Positions 24,383 through 32,484 of a stretch of 32,484 nucleotides of DNA are shown in pieces. Position numbers and translations under genes: made by a program. This DNA is from Prosthecobacter debontii (GTDB taxonomy: Bacteria; Verrucomicrobiota; Verrucomicrobiia; Verrucomicrobiales; Verrucomicrobiaceae), in NCBI GenBank assembly GCA_945869675.1, contig CAMBPS010000039.1:1-32484 (forward strand). Reading direction: 5' to 3'. Numbering within the stretch: position 1 is the first letter of the stretch; every line of letters begins with the position of its first letter. Below the pieces are notes generated by a model, which was not told the origin of the DNA, searched no databases, and saw only the letters and a list, made by a program, of their open reading frames with translations.

Positions 24383-25834
24383 TTAAGCAAACACATCCAT
24401 CACGGCCTTTCCCTTCCCATCTTCAGTGACATAAAAGGGGCGTCCTTCGATGCTGAATTCAGTCTTGGGGCTGATGCCCATGGCGGTCATGATCGTAGCA
24501 TGTAGATCCATGACCGAGACGGGATTCTTGGTAGCAATGAGGGGGCGCTCGTCCGCGGTTTCACCGTAAAGATGACCTTTTTTGACGCCACCGCCAAACA
24601 TAACTACGCTGGTGCCGCCAGTGAAGTGGCGATGTAGGCCATAATGCTTGATGTCGGTCAAGGTATCGACTTTAAACGTGGTCTGATCATTGGCCGTGGA
24701 GCCCGGTTTTCCCTCCATGAGTGCGTCACGACTGAACTCGCTGGCGATGACGATAAGCGTCCGATCCAGAAGCCCTTTGTCCTCAAGATCGCGGACGAGC
24801 TGGGCGATCGGTAAATCGATTTCTTGATGAAGCGTATCGACAGTGCTGTGACCATCCTTGTGCGTGTCCCATTGGAAGAAGGGCACGTATTCGGTAGTGA
24901 CCTCGACAAAGCGAGTGCCAGCCTCAATCAGTCGCCGCGCCAACAAGCAACCACGGCCAAACCGGCTTGTGTCATACTTAGCGTAGCTCTCTTTAGGCTC
25001 GAGGGTGATATCAAAAGCATCACGCTCCTTGGCGCTCAGCAAGCGGTAGGCATTGTCCATGCTGCGAAGCATGGATTGCTGCTGGTAGTCGCTCATGATC
25101 TCACGATTTGGACTTTGATCGACGAGCTTACGAAAAAGCTTATCCCGATTGGCAAAGCGCTGAGCATCCATGCCTTTCGGAGGCTTCACGGATTGTGCCG
25201 CCTCTTCCGGGAAAGGCAGATTCATGGGCCCAAATTCGCTGCCAAAAAATCCCGCTGTGGTGAAGGCTTTCAATTCTTCACTTTCGCCCACGCCTTCAAG
25301 CCGCTGACCAATATTAACAAAAGCTGGCATCACCGAATTACGGGGGCCTAGGACTTTGGCCATCCAAGCACCGATGTGCGGGCAGGCGACTGTTTGAGGT
25401 GGCACATACCCTGTATGCCAGTGATACTGATGACGACTGTGTAAAATGCTTCCTAAATCTGGCTGAACGGCGCTGCGGATCAGTGTACCGCGATCCATCA
25501 CTTGGGCGATGTTGTCCAGACCTTGGCAAATCTTGATCCCATCGACCGCAGTCTGGATTGCGGGAAATGTGCTGAGCATCTTCTTCACCTCCAGCCCCTT
25601 TTCAAAAGGCAAATAACCTTTGGGATCAAAGGTATCTGGTGCAGCCATACCACCGGCCATCCAAAGTAAAATGCAGGCGTCAGCTTTGGCTGGAGGATGG
25701 GTGACAGACTCACCCGTCTTCCCCCAGATGGCACGGGGCTCACCCGTCATCCAGGCCGCAGTGCTCGCCGCAGCGAGTTTCTTGATGAAGTCGCGACGAA
25801 CTAGGGGCTCAGGCAATGAAAGATCGAATTCCAT
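24383..25834 (-). CDS. DUF1501 domain protein, Tat-exported
   Basis: This 483-residue protein belongs to DUF1501, an alkaline-phosphatase-superfamily-like group abundant in planctomycetes and verrucomicrobia. A twin-arginine motif R13-R14-D-F-I-K-K followed by an Ala-rich stretch (LAAASTAAWMTGEP) indicates Tat export. Typical family features follow: CILLWMAGGMAAPDTFDPK, GTLIRSAVQPDLGSILHS, LIVIASEFSRD, GLHRHFTGG and VMDLHATIMTAMGI. DUF1501 genes usually stand next to a DUF1549/DUF1553 cytochrome-like partner; none is here. The start was placed at the ATG at 25834 rather than an upstream TTG. It lies downstream of the unrecognised 227-residue gene on the same strand, with about 50 bases between. 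Function is not established. Confidence 0.9.
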   Translation of the reverse strand: MEFDLSLPEPLVRRDFIKKLAAASTAAWMTGEPRAIWGKTGESVTHPPAKADACILLWMAGGMAAPDTFDPKGYLPFEKGLEVKKMLSTFPAIQTAVDGIKICQGLDNIAQVMDRGTLIRSAVQPDLGSILHSRHQYHWHTGYVPPQTVACPHIGAWMAKVLGPRNSVMPAFVNIGQRLEGVGESEELKAFTTAGFFGSEFGPMNLPFPEEAAQSVKPPKGMDAQRFANRDKLFRKLVDQSPNREIMSDYQQQSMLRSMDNAYRLLSAKERDAFDITLEPKESYAKYDTSRFGRGCLLARRLIEAGTRFVEVTTEYVPFFQWDTHKDGHSTVDTLHQEIDLPIAQLVRDLEDKGLLDRTLIVIASEFSRDALMEGKPGSTANDQTTFKVDTLTDIKHYGLHRHFTGGTSVVMFGGGVKKGHLYGETADERPLIATKNPVSVMDLHATIMTAMGISPKTEFSIEGRPFYVTEDGKGKAVMDVFA

Positions 25835-25884
25835 GTTGGGCAAAGAACGTGACGGAAAAGCCCAACCTTACCAAAAGCTAGCTT

Positions 25885-26568
25885 TCAAGCACCTAAACTT
25901 AAATACTCACGCACGGTGTGATTCATGGCGCGGCGTGCAGGAGGAAAAGCACTGGCGACATGGGTGAGCGTATCATCTAAAGCAAACTCTCCCGCTAGCG
26001 CGTGACGGCCTGCCGCTTCGAGATGACTGACGACGACTTGCTCATAAAACTCCACATCCGGCGCGCCACGGCGCTCTGCACGATGATGCAAAAAGTCAGG
26101 ATACAGGCTGGTCAACACAAGAAACTGATTGGCGCATTGCACATGAATAAAGAAGCGCTCATGAGGACCTGCATGTTCCAATGCCGAAATATAGTCGATG
26201 CTGTAAAGACTATCCAAGCGGTGAGCCGGAAGCTTTTGTTCCGCCGTCACTGGAAGACCAAAGTCGGCACAAACGACCGCGATGTAATCAGCCACTTCCA
26301 AATCATCCACGCCAGCGCGTTTCAGGGTATGGCGGACGAGCACAAAGAAAAAGAGTTCCGGAGAAAGCATGCCCGCCTTTCGATTCACAAGCATAGCCTC
26401 AAAAAGTTTGGGGTGGTCCAAGATCATCTTCACCGCCTCCGGATCATCAAGCAATGAAACGATGCCATCACGATCCTTTTGAGTCAGTGCTAGTGAGTCG
26501 CGGATGAACTGCCAATCGGAAGCCGTGAAACGATACCAGCAACCAGGTCGAGGAAAACGAGTCATCAT
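25885..26568 (-). CDS. Conserved-looking hypothetical protein, 227 residues
   Basis: I do not recognise this protein. It has no signal peptide or membrane segment, starting MMTRFPRPGCWYRFTASDWQF, so it is probably cytoplasmic. It looks alpha-helical and globular, with hydrophobic helices such as LSPELFFFVLVRHTLKRAGV, VADYIAVVCADFGLPV and FFIHVQCANQFLVLTSLYPDF, and a His-rich patch (FLHHRAERRG). The balanced composition and full-length helices argue that it is genuinely expressed. Two adjacent ATGs (26568, 26565) are possible starts. It precedes the DUF1501 gene on the same strand by about 50 bases and may share a transcript. Confidence 0.7.
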   Translation of the reverse strand: MMTRFPRPGCWYRFTASDWQFIRDSLALTQKDRDGIVSLLDDPEAVKMILDHPKLFEAMLVNRKAGMLSPELFFFVLVRHTLKRAGVDDLEVADYIAVVCADFGLPVTAEQKLPAHRLDSLYSIDYISALEHAGPHERFFIHVQCANQFLVLTSLYPDFLHHRAERRGAPDVEFYEQVVVSHLEAAGRHALAGEFALDDTLTHVASAFPPARRAMNHTVREYLSLGA

Positions 26569-26731
26569 AGTTTTGGATTGGATTACCTATGAAGTCTTCA
26601 AGCATGGGTCATGCCAGAAAGCATCACTGATAGTTTGATGCCCTCATGATGAGTCATGTTCGAAATAAATTTTGAAGCCTTTACCCAAAGAAAACCTTCT
26701 TTTTGTATATCGATTCTTCTAATCTCCATGA

Positions 26732-27178
26732 ATGAAATACAGTTTCATCTTATGGTCGTCAGCGTTTTTAGTTCGCAGCGCCTGCGAAGCGCCATCCTCC
26801 TCAGCCTATAAGCCACTGAGAACAAGCAGCCGAAAAACTCAGGATCGCGATACCGGATCCGCTAGTATTTATTCGATGGAAGGATCCAGTGCCGCCAATC
26901 CACCCATCAAGGCTGGCGAGACATCGAGCGCCTACCGAGAACGAATGAACCGCCAGCAACGGGATAGTCTGCCTGATGCCCAAGGGCTGTATCAAAACAC
27001 TGCCTCGGATGCCTTTGCTCGCACAACAGAAAATGGAGTCATTCAGCAGAACGGTGGCATAACGCGAAAAAAAATTATCAGCAATCAGCCCGTCTATCTT
27101 GGTAAGTCAATTATCCACCTAACACAACGCCACTTTACAGCCCTGCCATGTCCCCTCAGGAACGACTGCCGTCCGTGA
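26732..27178 (+). CDS. Putative small secreted protein, possibly frameshifted
   Basis: This 148-residue frame begins MKYSFILWSSAFLVRSACEAP, which looks like a lipoprotein leader whose lipobox has been spoiled (Arg at -3 before the Cys). The body is hydrophilic, rich in Ser, Arg, Gln and Asn (for example YRERMNRQQRDSLPDAQGLY). The last 40 residues look unlike the rest, whereas another frame (27147-27218) ends in a natural-looking SGTTAVRDPVTVRVIPERRR and a stop. This suggests a frameshift or a small insertion around 27101-27152. No family recognised. Treat as a doubtful or decaying gene. Confidence 0.4.
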   Translation: MKYSFILWSSAFLVRSACEAPSSSAYKPLRTSSRKTQDRDTGSASIYSMEGSSAANPPIKAGETSSAYRERMNRQQRDSLPDAQGLYQNTASDAFARTTENGVIQQNGGITRKKIISNQPVYLGKSIIHLTQRHFTALPCPLRNDCRP

Positions 27179-27290
27179 TCCTGTGACGGTTCGAGTCATC
27201 CCCGAACGCAGACGTTAAGTTCTTTACAGGATCATGCTTTCGATAGCTAAGCAGCATTGACAAGCCAAGTTAAAGCCCCTTTTAAAGACC

Positions 27291-28076
27291 ATGCCCGAAC
27301 TACTCGATTGGTATGACACACCACTCTATTACGACATCATCTTTGATGCCGACACACCCAAGGAAGCTGCCTTTCTGGAGGCTCTTCATGAGCGTTATGG
27401 TCGGGCAGGTAAATCACGCCAATTGCTCGAGCCTGCCTGTGGCAGCGGTCGGCTGGTTTCGGAAATGGCTAGGCGCGGATGGAAGGTCAGCGGCTTTGAT
27501 GGCAATGCACGGATGCTGGACTTCGCCAAAGATCGGTTGAAGCAACAGGGGCTAAAAGCCCGAATCTGGGAAGACTGGATGCAGAGCTTTGAATTGCCAA
27601 AGGTCCAGACCTTTGACTTCGCTCACTGCCTTGTCAGCACCTTTAAATACCTCCTCAAAGAACAGGACGCTCTTGCCTGTCTTCAGCGCACTGCTGCTGT
27701 GCTCAAGCCTGGTGCCATCTTTGCACTGGGCGTGCATCTAACGGACTACAGTTCACAAAAAGAAGAACACGAGCGCTGGGTCGCCGAGCGCCATGGTATA
27801 AAGGTCACCTGCAATACACACACATGGTCTGCTGATCGGAAAAAGCGGCTCGAAGACTTACGCACACGCCTAAGGATTCAGGACAACAATCGCCGACATG
27901 TCCAAGAGACTCGGTGGCAGTTCCGCACCTACAATGCCGCCCAAATGCGGGCCCTTTTGGCTAAGGTGCTAGCCTTTGAACTCGTCGCCAGCTATGACTT
28001 CACCTATGACCTGCTGTCCCCGCGTGAATTAGATGACAGCTACTCAGATGTGGTCTTGGTCTTGAAGAAAAAGTAG
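27291..28076 (+). CDS. Class I SAM-dependent methyltransferase
   Basis: This 261-residue protein has a Rossmann methyltransferase fold. Motif I is LLEPACGSGRL (E47 to L55), followed by an acidic residue ending strand 2 (GFD70GNARMLDFA) that would bind the ribose of SAM, then FDFAHCLVSTFKYLL (motif IV region) and ALACLQRTAAVLKPGAIFALGVHL. The N-terminal LDWYDTPLYYDIIFDADTPKEAAFL is typical of small-molecule methyltransferases. The substrate cannot be told. Upstream is the doubtful secreted-protein locus, downstream the unknown secreted protein of the sulfatase cluster; there is no overlap with either. Confidence 0.85.
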   Translation: MPELLDWYDTPLYYDIIFDADTPKEAAFLEALHERYGRAGKSRQLLEPACGSGRLVSEMARRGWKVSGFDGNARMLDFAKDRLKQQGLKARIWEDWMQSFELPKVQTFDFAHCLVSTFKYLLKEQDALACLQRTAAVLKPGAIFALGVHLTDYSSQKEEHERWVAERHGIKVTCNTHTWSADRKKRLEDLRTRLRIQDNNRRHVQETRWQFRTYNAAQMRALLAKVLAFELVASYDFTYDLLSPRELDDSYSDVVLVLKKK

Positions 28077-28185
28077 TCATCGCCTCAATCGGCATTGTAA
28101 AACTTGGCGATAATGGCTGATACATGACTAACTATAACAATGTCCATGTCAGCCTATGACGACCCAGACTCAGCCTGTCCACCCT

Positions 28186-29793
28186 ATGAAACAACCCTTA
28201 TTTTGCTGTCTTCTTGTCCTCGGAATGACATCAGTCCTTTTATCGACCGAAATCAATGAGGGCGAAATGGCAGGCTACCTCTTTGGTCCAGCTGAAAAAG
28301 TGCCGGAGGATTTTAATGGAGGCTTCTCACTGTATGCTGCGGCTTGGCCACTCGTTCAGACATACCCCGGACACAAATTTCAAACAGGCCTCTGCGGCAC
28401 TTGGATGCACCCGCAGTATGAAGAGGGACAAAAACCGAAGGATAAATGTTATACCGACATTGAAGGTGGACTCGGTTGGTGGCGTGACACGCATTTCCCA
28501 AGCACGACGCCGAAGTTCATCATGGGTGGAGTAGGGGCCAACTTTGGCCTCATCGCAAACGGCCCAGGCTATGGAGCAGGCACTTGGGAAAAGCCGCGCG
28601 GCCAATATGGCGTGGCTCAACTCAGTCCTTGGCTCTTATTTCCTTTAGATGGTCTAAACTTAAAGCAAGGCACCAGCGGCGAGCTTTTTGGCTACGGCTA
28701 CCTGCCACTACCACTGACCCATCCAAAGACAACCACCGCAGGCAAGAACCTGCCTACGGGCAACCATAGTTGGACACTCTTTCTTCATACGGCCAATTTC
28801 AAAGGCCCTGCCACCTTCTTCACCCCTTTCTTCTGGTCGCAGGCCGCCCTCGAACATCCTGAATGGGCAGGCAAGCTTCTCGATTCATGTCCCGCAGGAC
28901 CTAACAAATCCATTCAAATGGAAACGCAGCATGTGCCTGCCATTTTGACCAAGAATGCAGCTGGCAAGGAGTTCGCGCGTGTCGCACCCACGAGATTTCC
29001 TATTGGATCCGATGGCACATCCACGGTTCTGCATCGTCTGACCGCCTACAAAAAAGCGGCATTGTGGGATGATGTGGAAAAATGGTTCGCTGGTGGCGCT
29101 CCGACAAATGGCGCAATCAAAGCAGAGTCCTCAGCAGTTCATACCTTTCGCGAAGGAGGGGGGTCAAACTGGAGCATCTATCCCCCAGGTACCAAGCGCG
29201 AACAAAAAGTGCCTCTGGCCTGGAAGTCCTTTGCCTCTTCATTCACACCAGACCCAATCACCTTCAGCTACAAATGGAACGAGCAACTCACCAGCACCAG
29301 TCATTCTCTGGTAACTCTGCCCGAATACTACACGCTCGACACCGATGGCAAAAAGCCACTCTGGACAGTCATAGAACCAAAGGAAATAGCCGCCAATCTA
29401 GGGCTCACGAAGCATCAGTTTGCCACGCCACAAGAAAAGCCACAGGAACCTCGTACCACACCTGATGACGCCGAAAGCTGCTGGAAAAAACCCGGACCTG
29501 TTGCAGGCCCATTCAAAGCCAATCTCGGGGATGGCAGCACGGTCACTTACTACTGGTATCGCTTTGCTGATCAACCCGCCATGCTCAATGCTGATCTCAC
29601 CGATGAGGAGCGTGAGCAAGTTCAAACCCGAGTCGAAAAAATCCATCGTCGATGGACCAAAGATCGCAACTACCTCACTCCGCCAGATCACGGCAAGCTT
29701 GCTAGCATTGATCCAGCTTTGATCCTGACCCCACCGATAGGTTTTGAGATCGGTTATGTTCCCATCGCCACACGACAAGAGATGGAAAAATAG
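28186..29793 (+). CDS. Unrecognised secreted protein upstream of sulfatase
   Basis: This protein of about 535 residues begins MKQPLFCCLLVLGMTSVLL, a signal peptide, so it is exported. I prefer the ATG at 28186 to the in-frame ATG at 28156, which would put ten residues before the leader. I do not recognise a domain. The body is rich in aromatic residues and glycine (GLGWWRDTHFPSTTPKF, GPGYGAGTWEKPRGQYG, GYGYLPLPLTHP, FFTPFFWSQAAL), as in carbohydrate-binding or beta-rich proteins, and ends in a charged helix (LTDEEREQVQTRVEKIHRRW). It ends 15 bases before the sulfatase start, so the two are almost certainly cotranscribed; a role with the sulfatase's substrate is a guess. Confidence 0.78.
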   Translation: MKQPLFCCLLVLGMTSVLLSTEINEGEMAGYLFGPAEKVPEDFNGGFSLYAAAWPLVQTYPGHKFQTGLCGTWMHPQYEEGQKPKDKCYTDIEGGLGWWRDTHFPSTTPKFIMGGVGANFGLIANGPGYGAGTWEKPRGQYGVAQLSPWLLFPLDGLNLKQGTSGELFGYGYLPLPLTHPKTTTAGKNLPTGNHSWTLFLHTANFKGPATFFTPFFWSQAALEHPEWAGKLLDSCPAGPNKSIQMETQHVPAILTKNAAGKEFARVAPTRFPIGSDGTSTVLHRLTAYKKAALWDDVEKWFAGGAPTNGAIKAESSAVHTFREGGGSNWSIYPPGTKREQKVPLAWKSFASSFTPDPITFSYKWNEQLTSTSHSLVTLPEYYTLDTDGKKPLWTVIEPKEIAANLGLTKHQFATPQEKPQEPRTTPDDAESCWKKPGPVAGPFKANLGDGSTVTYYWYRFADQPAMLNADLTDEEREQVQTRVEKIHRRWTKDRNYLTPPDHGKLASIDPALILTPPIGFEIGYVPIATRQEMEK

Positions 29794-29808
29794 CCGCCTC
29801 AAAACCCT

Positions 29809-31341
29809 ATGAAACCTCTGGTTTTCGCACTCACCTTAATGGCACTCGCCGTTGGTCAAGCTGCTACCGTAAAACCCAATATCGTCTTGATCCTAGCCGA
29901 CGATCTAGGTTACGGCGATGTGCGCTGCTACAACGACCAATCGAAGGCACCCACACCGAATATCGACCGTCTAGCCAGTGAAGGAATGAGGTTCACAGAT
30001 GCACACAGCCCAGCCACCGTTTGCACACCTTCCCGCTACAGTCTCATGACGGGGCAAATGGCGTTTCGTGTGCCGAATGGCGGCACGGTTTTTCAAGGTG
30101 CAGGCGGTCCATCTTTGATCAAACCAGGCCGCCTGACTCTTCCCGCTATGTTAAAAAAACAAGGCTACGCAACTGCCGCCATCGGCAAATGGCATGTGGG
30201 ACTGACTTTTCGTAATAAGGCTGGTGAAGCGATCCACAACGGCAAATCGGAAGATGTCTTGCGCATTGACCACTCACGTCGGATTGAGGGTGGCCCTCTG
30301 GATCATGGCTTTGATCACTTCTTTGGCACTGCCTGCTGTCCGGGAACTGATTGGCTTTATGCCTTTATCGACGGTGATCGCATACCCGTGCCCCCCAGTG
30401 GCCTCATCGATAAGTCAAAGCTACCCAAGCATCCCTATGCAAACGATTGCCGCTCCGGCTATATCGCGCCTAATTTTTCGATTGAAGAAGTGGACATGGT
30501 CTTCCTCAAGAAAAGTCGCGAGTTCATGGCGCAGCACCAGCGTTCTTCGCCAAACAAACCTTTCTTTCTTTATCATGCCACTCACGCGGTGCATCTCCCG
30601 TCCTTTGCCGCGCCGGAGTTCAAAAACAAAACACAAGCCGGTCCGCATGGCGACTTTATTCATGAGTTCGATCACATCGTCGGCGAGTTGATGAACGAGC
30701 TCAGACGACTCGGCATTGCCGACAACACGATCGTCCTACTTTCCAGCGACAACGGCCCAGAGACAACAAGCGTCGTCCATATGCGAGCAGATCATGCTCA
30801 CGACGGCGCAAGACCCTGGCGAGGCGTGAAGCGGGATTCTTGGGAAGGCGGACATCGTGTGCCATTCATCGTTCGATGGCCGGGCAAAGTGAAGCCAGGC
30901 ACACTCAGTGCACAACTCACCAGCCTCACCGATGTCATGGCCACAGTCGCCAGCATCATTGGAGATGAACTTCCCAAAGAAGCCGCAGAAGACAGCTTCA
31001 ATATGCTTCCTGCCTGGCTCAACAAAGATACACCGCCCATCCGCCCCTACCTCCTCGTGCAAGCCTTTGCGAGAAAACGCACACTTTCCATTCGCCGTGG
31101 TCAGTGGAAATACCTAGATCATCGCGGTTCTGGTGGAAACGACTACGACAAAGGCGAGCTTAAATCCTTCTCCTTACCCGAAACCACACCCAAGCCCCCA
31201 ATCCAACTATACAACCTTGAAACCGATCCTGGTGAAACAACCAATCTCTCTTTTAAACATCCTGAAATTGTTGCAGAACTAAAGGCTTTGCTCGACCAAT
31301 CAACGAACGAAGGCCGTAGTGCCAACCTCAATCACCCATGA
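29809..31341 (+). CDS. Secreted formylglycine-dependent sulfatase
   Basis: This 510-residue exported sulfatase has a signal peptide (MKPLVFALTLMALAVGQAAT), then PNIVLILADDLGYGDV with the metal-binding D31-D32, and the active-site motif C72-T-P-S-R, whose Cys is converted to formylglycine. Later G-K127-W-H129-V-G and SSDNGPE supply further metal and sulfate ligands. It would remove sulfate from glycans or other sulfate esters in the periplasm or outside. No maturation enzyme (FGE or anaerobic SME) is in the window. It follows the unknown secreted protein by 15 bases, and its stop overlaps the serine dehydratase start (ATGA at 31338-31341), so all three form one operon. Substrate class is not determinable from motifs. 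Confidence 0.94.
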   Translation: MKPLVFALTLMALAVGQAATVKPNIVLILADDLGYGDVRCYNDQSKAPTPNIDRLASEGMRFTDAHSPATVCTPSRYSLMTGQMAFRVPNGGTVFQGAGGPSLIKPGRLTLPAMLKKQGYATAAIGKWHVGLTFRNKAGEAIHNGKSEDVLRIDHSRRIEGGPLDHGFDHFFGTACCPGTDWLYAFIDGDRIPVPPSGLIDKSKLPKHPYANDCRSGYIAPNFSIEEVDMVFLKKSREFMAQHQRSSPNKPFFLYHATHAVHLPSFAAPEFKNKTQAGPHGDFIHEFDHIVGELMNELRRLGIADNTIVLLSSDNGPETTSVVHMRADHAHDGARPWRGVKRDSWEGGHRVPFIVRWPGKVKPGTLSAQLTSLTDVMATVASIIGDELPKEAAEDSFNMLPAWLNKDTPPIRPYLLVQAFARKRTLSIRRGQWKYLDHRGSGGNDYDKGELKSFSLPETTPKPPIQLYNLETDPGETTNLSFKHPEIVAELKALLDQSTNEGRSANLNHP

Positions 31342-32484
31342 CACCCGTCTCCATCTTCAATGACGTCATCGGACCCGTGATGCGCGGCCCTTCCAGTTCT
31401 CACTGTGCTGCCGCACTTCGCATCGGAAGACTCGCACGTGATTTGATGGACGGCGAGATCACTGAGGTGCTTGTCGAGTTTGATCGTGAAGGCTCATTAC
31501 CGACGACTCATAATAGTCAGGGCAGCGACATGGGCCTCTTTGGAGGCTTACTCGGCTGGGAAGCTGATGATGAAAGACTCCCAAACTCCACTCAAGCACT
31601 CACAGCAGCTGGAATTATGCTGCGTATCGAAACCGTTGATGTGAGTGATCCGCATCCAAACACCTATCGACTTACATTGCGTAATAAACGTGAAACACAC
31701 TCCATCATCGCCATCTCCACCGGCGGCGGCATGATGGAGGTGCTTAGCATCGATGGCGTCTCGCTGCACATGGATGGCGGCTATCATGAAACTTTGATCT
31801 CATTGCCTAAAGACATAGCAGTCCGATTCGAGGCAGATGAAGTGATCCAACACCATTGGGGTAACACCACGCTTTGGCAGATCAAATCCAGCGCATTCGT
31901 TTCCTCAGATACATTAGCTTTATTGAGTCCTATCTCAGTCAAACGCCTCTTCCCAGTCCTCCCAGTGCCCTCGCGCAAAGACACGCGCGTGCCCTTTACG
32001 AGCTGTTCAGAAATGCAGCAGCGTGACGGTGATAAAAACACGCCTCTGTGGCAACTAGCCGTCGATTATGAAATGGCTCGCGGCAATTTCACAGAACGCC
32101 AAGTCATCGACAAGATGATCGCCATCATCCGCATCTTACGGAAGTCCATCGCCAGCGGCATTGCCGGCACCAGTTATGAAGATCGTGTGCTAGGTCATCA
32201 AAGCGGACGCTTCGCCGAACTCATGAATTCAGGCCGCCTGCTCGATGGTGGAGCGCTGAATCGTGTGGTTCTCTATGTCACCGCCTTGATGGAAGTGAAG
32301 AGTAGCATGGGCGTCATCGTCGCCGCGCCGACGGCTGGCGCTTGCGCCGCACTGCCAGGAGCCGTGATTGCCATCGGCGAGGTCATGGGTCAAGATGAAG
32401 AAGCCATGGCCAAAGCCATGCTCGCGGCTGGATTGATCGGCGTCTTCATCGCCACACGCTGGACCTTCGCCGCAGAAGTCGGTG
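31338..32484 (+). CDS. sdaA: Iron-sulfur L-serine dehydratase (partial at 3' end)
   Basis: This frame starts at the ATG overlapping the sulfatase stop and runs off the window after 382 complete codons. The N-terminal beta domain begins VSIFNDVIGPVMRGPSSSH and contains TTHNSQGSDM and STGGGMMEV. The catalytic alpha domain begins near residue 230, with SGIAGTSYEDRVLGHQSG and APTAGACAALPG, whose Cys336 is an expected [4Fe-4S] ligand. The enzyme would deaminate L-serine to pyruvate and ammonia. The single-chain order beta-alpha is normal for SdaA of E. coli. After SSSH the usual Thr is a Cys (SHCAAALRIG). About 60-80 further residues are probably missing beyond the window. Coupling to a sulfatase operon is unusual. 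Confidence 0.92.
   Translation, partial: MTPVSIFNDVIGPVMRGPSSSHCAAALRIGRLARDLMDGEITEVLVEFDREGSLPTTHNSQGSDMGLFGGLLGWEADDERLPNSTQALTAAGIMLRIETVDVSDPHPNTYRLTLRNKRETHSIIAISTGGGMMEVLSIDGVSLHMDGGYHETLISLPKDIAVRFEADEVIQHHWGNTTLWQIKSSAFVSSDTLALLSPISVKRLFPVLPVPSRKDTRVPFTSCSEMQQRDGDKNTPLWQLAVDYEMARGNFTERQVIDKMIAIIRILRKSIASGIAGTSYEDRVLGHQSGRFAELMNSGRLLDGGALNRVVLYVTALMEVKSSMGVIVAAPTAGACAALPGAVIAIGEVMGQDEEAMAKAMLAAGLIGVFIATRWTFAAEVG

Noticed and set aside
24355..24386. Terminator hairpin at the end of the DUF1501 gene (TTAGCCTCC / GGAGGTTAA arms)
   Set aside because: The 9-bp stem includes a wobble pair, has a 14-base loop, overlaps the stop codon and lacks a T-tract, so it is too weak to annotate.
27102..27140. 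GTAAGT...CTAAC...TTTACAG looks like a spliceosomal intron in the 26.7-27.2 kb locus
   Set aside because: The genome is clearly bacterial, the segment is a multiple of three, and its removal does not restore the better C-terminal frame; taken as coincidence.
27186..27210. GGTTCGAGTC resembles a tRNA T-loop
   Set aside because: The flanking bases do not form a 5-bp T stem and no acceptor, D or anticodon arms can be built around it.

Overview
This window looks like a chromosomal segment from a Verrucomicrobiota-type bacterium (PVC superphylum; Prosthecobacter/Verrucomicrobium-like is my best guess). This is inferred from gene content: a formylglycine sulfatase, a Tat-exported DUF1501 protein, a GxxExxY/PDDEXK_3 protein flanked by TTAGCG-type repeats, a secreted c-type cytochrome and a long NagB/PIG-L fusion. 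Start codons nearly all lack a GGAGG-type ribosome binding site. No rRNA, tRNA, CRISPR array, transposase or phage gene was found.

Layout. 1-2.4 kb (minus): the start of an exported protein cut by the window edge, a hairpin built from ATTAGCG units, a GxxExxY nuclease-like gene between near-identical direct repeats, an HslV/proteasome-like Ntn hydrolase with an N-terminal Ser, and an exported alpha/beta hydrolase. 2.4-5.1 kb (minus): a diheme cytochrome c and a NagB protein whose C-terminal PIG-L-like domain has lost its metal site. 5.2-10.2 kb (minus): an MFS anion transporter followed by a fused 5-oxoprolinase/hydantoinase, a likely uptake-and-hydrolysis pair. 10.3-14.4 kb (plus): YqgE/AlgH protein, a small membrane protein, gatC, gatA and pyrD. 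14.4-16.0 kb (minus): trmO overlapping an APH-type kinase by ATGA. 16.1-17.1 kb (plus): a CbpA-type DnaJ. 17.1-18.5 kb (minus): a polyprenyl-phosphate sugar transferase. 18.5-20.3 kb (plus): aroD and an S11 D,D-carboxypeptidase lipoprotein with a coiled-coil stalk. 20.3-20.7 kb: a 16-bp tandem duplication and a frameshifted gene remnant. 20.7-26.6 kb (minus): a SNF2 helicase with SWIM finger, a DUF1501 protein and an unrecognised 227-residue protein. 26.7-32.5 kb (plus): a possibly broken secreted-protein gene, a methyltransferase, then a tight run of an unknown secreted protein, a sulfatase and an Fe-S L-serine dehydratase cut by the window end.

Most of the window is housekeeping and catabolic chromosome. 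The least ordinary items are the repeat-bounded GxxExxY cassette, the Ser-initiated HslV-like peptidase, the metal-site-less PIG-L domain on NagB, the unknown secreted protein tied to the sulfatase, and two apparently decaying loci (20.3-20.7 kb and 26.7-27.2 kb). I did not find a clear-cut new multi-gene defence or mobile system.
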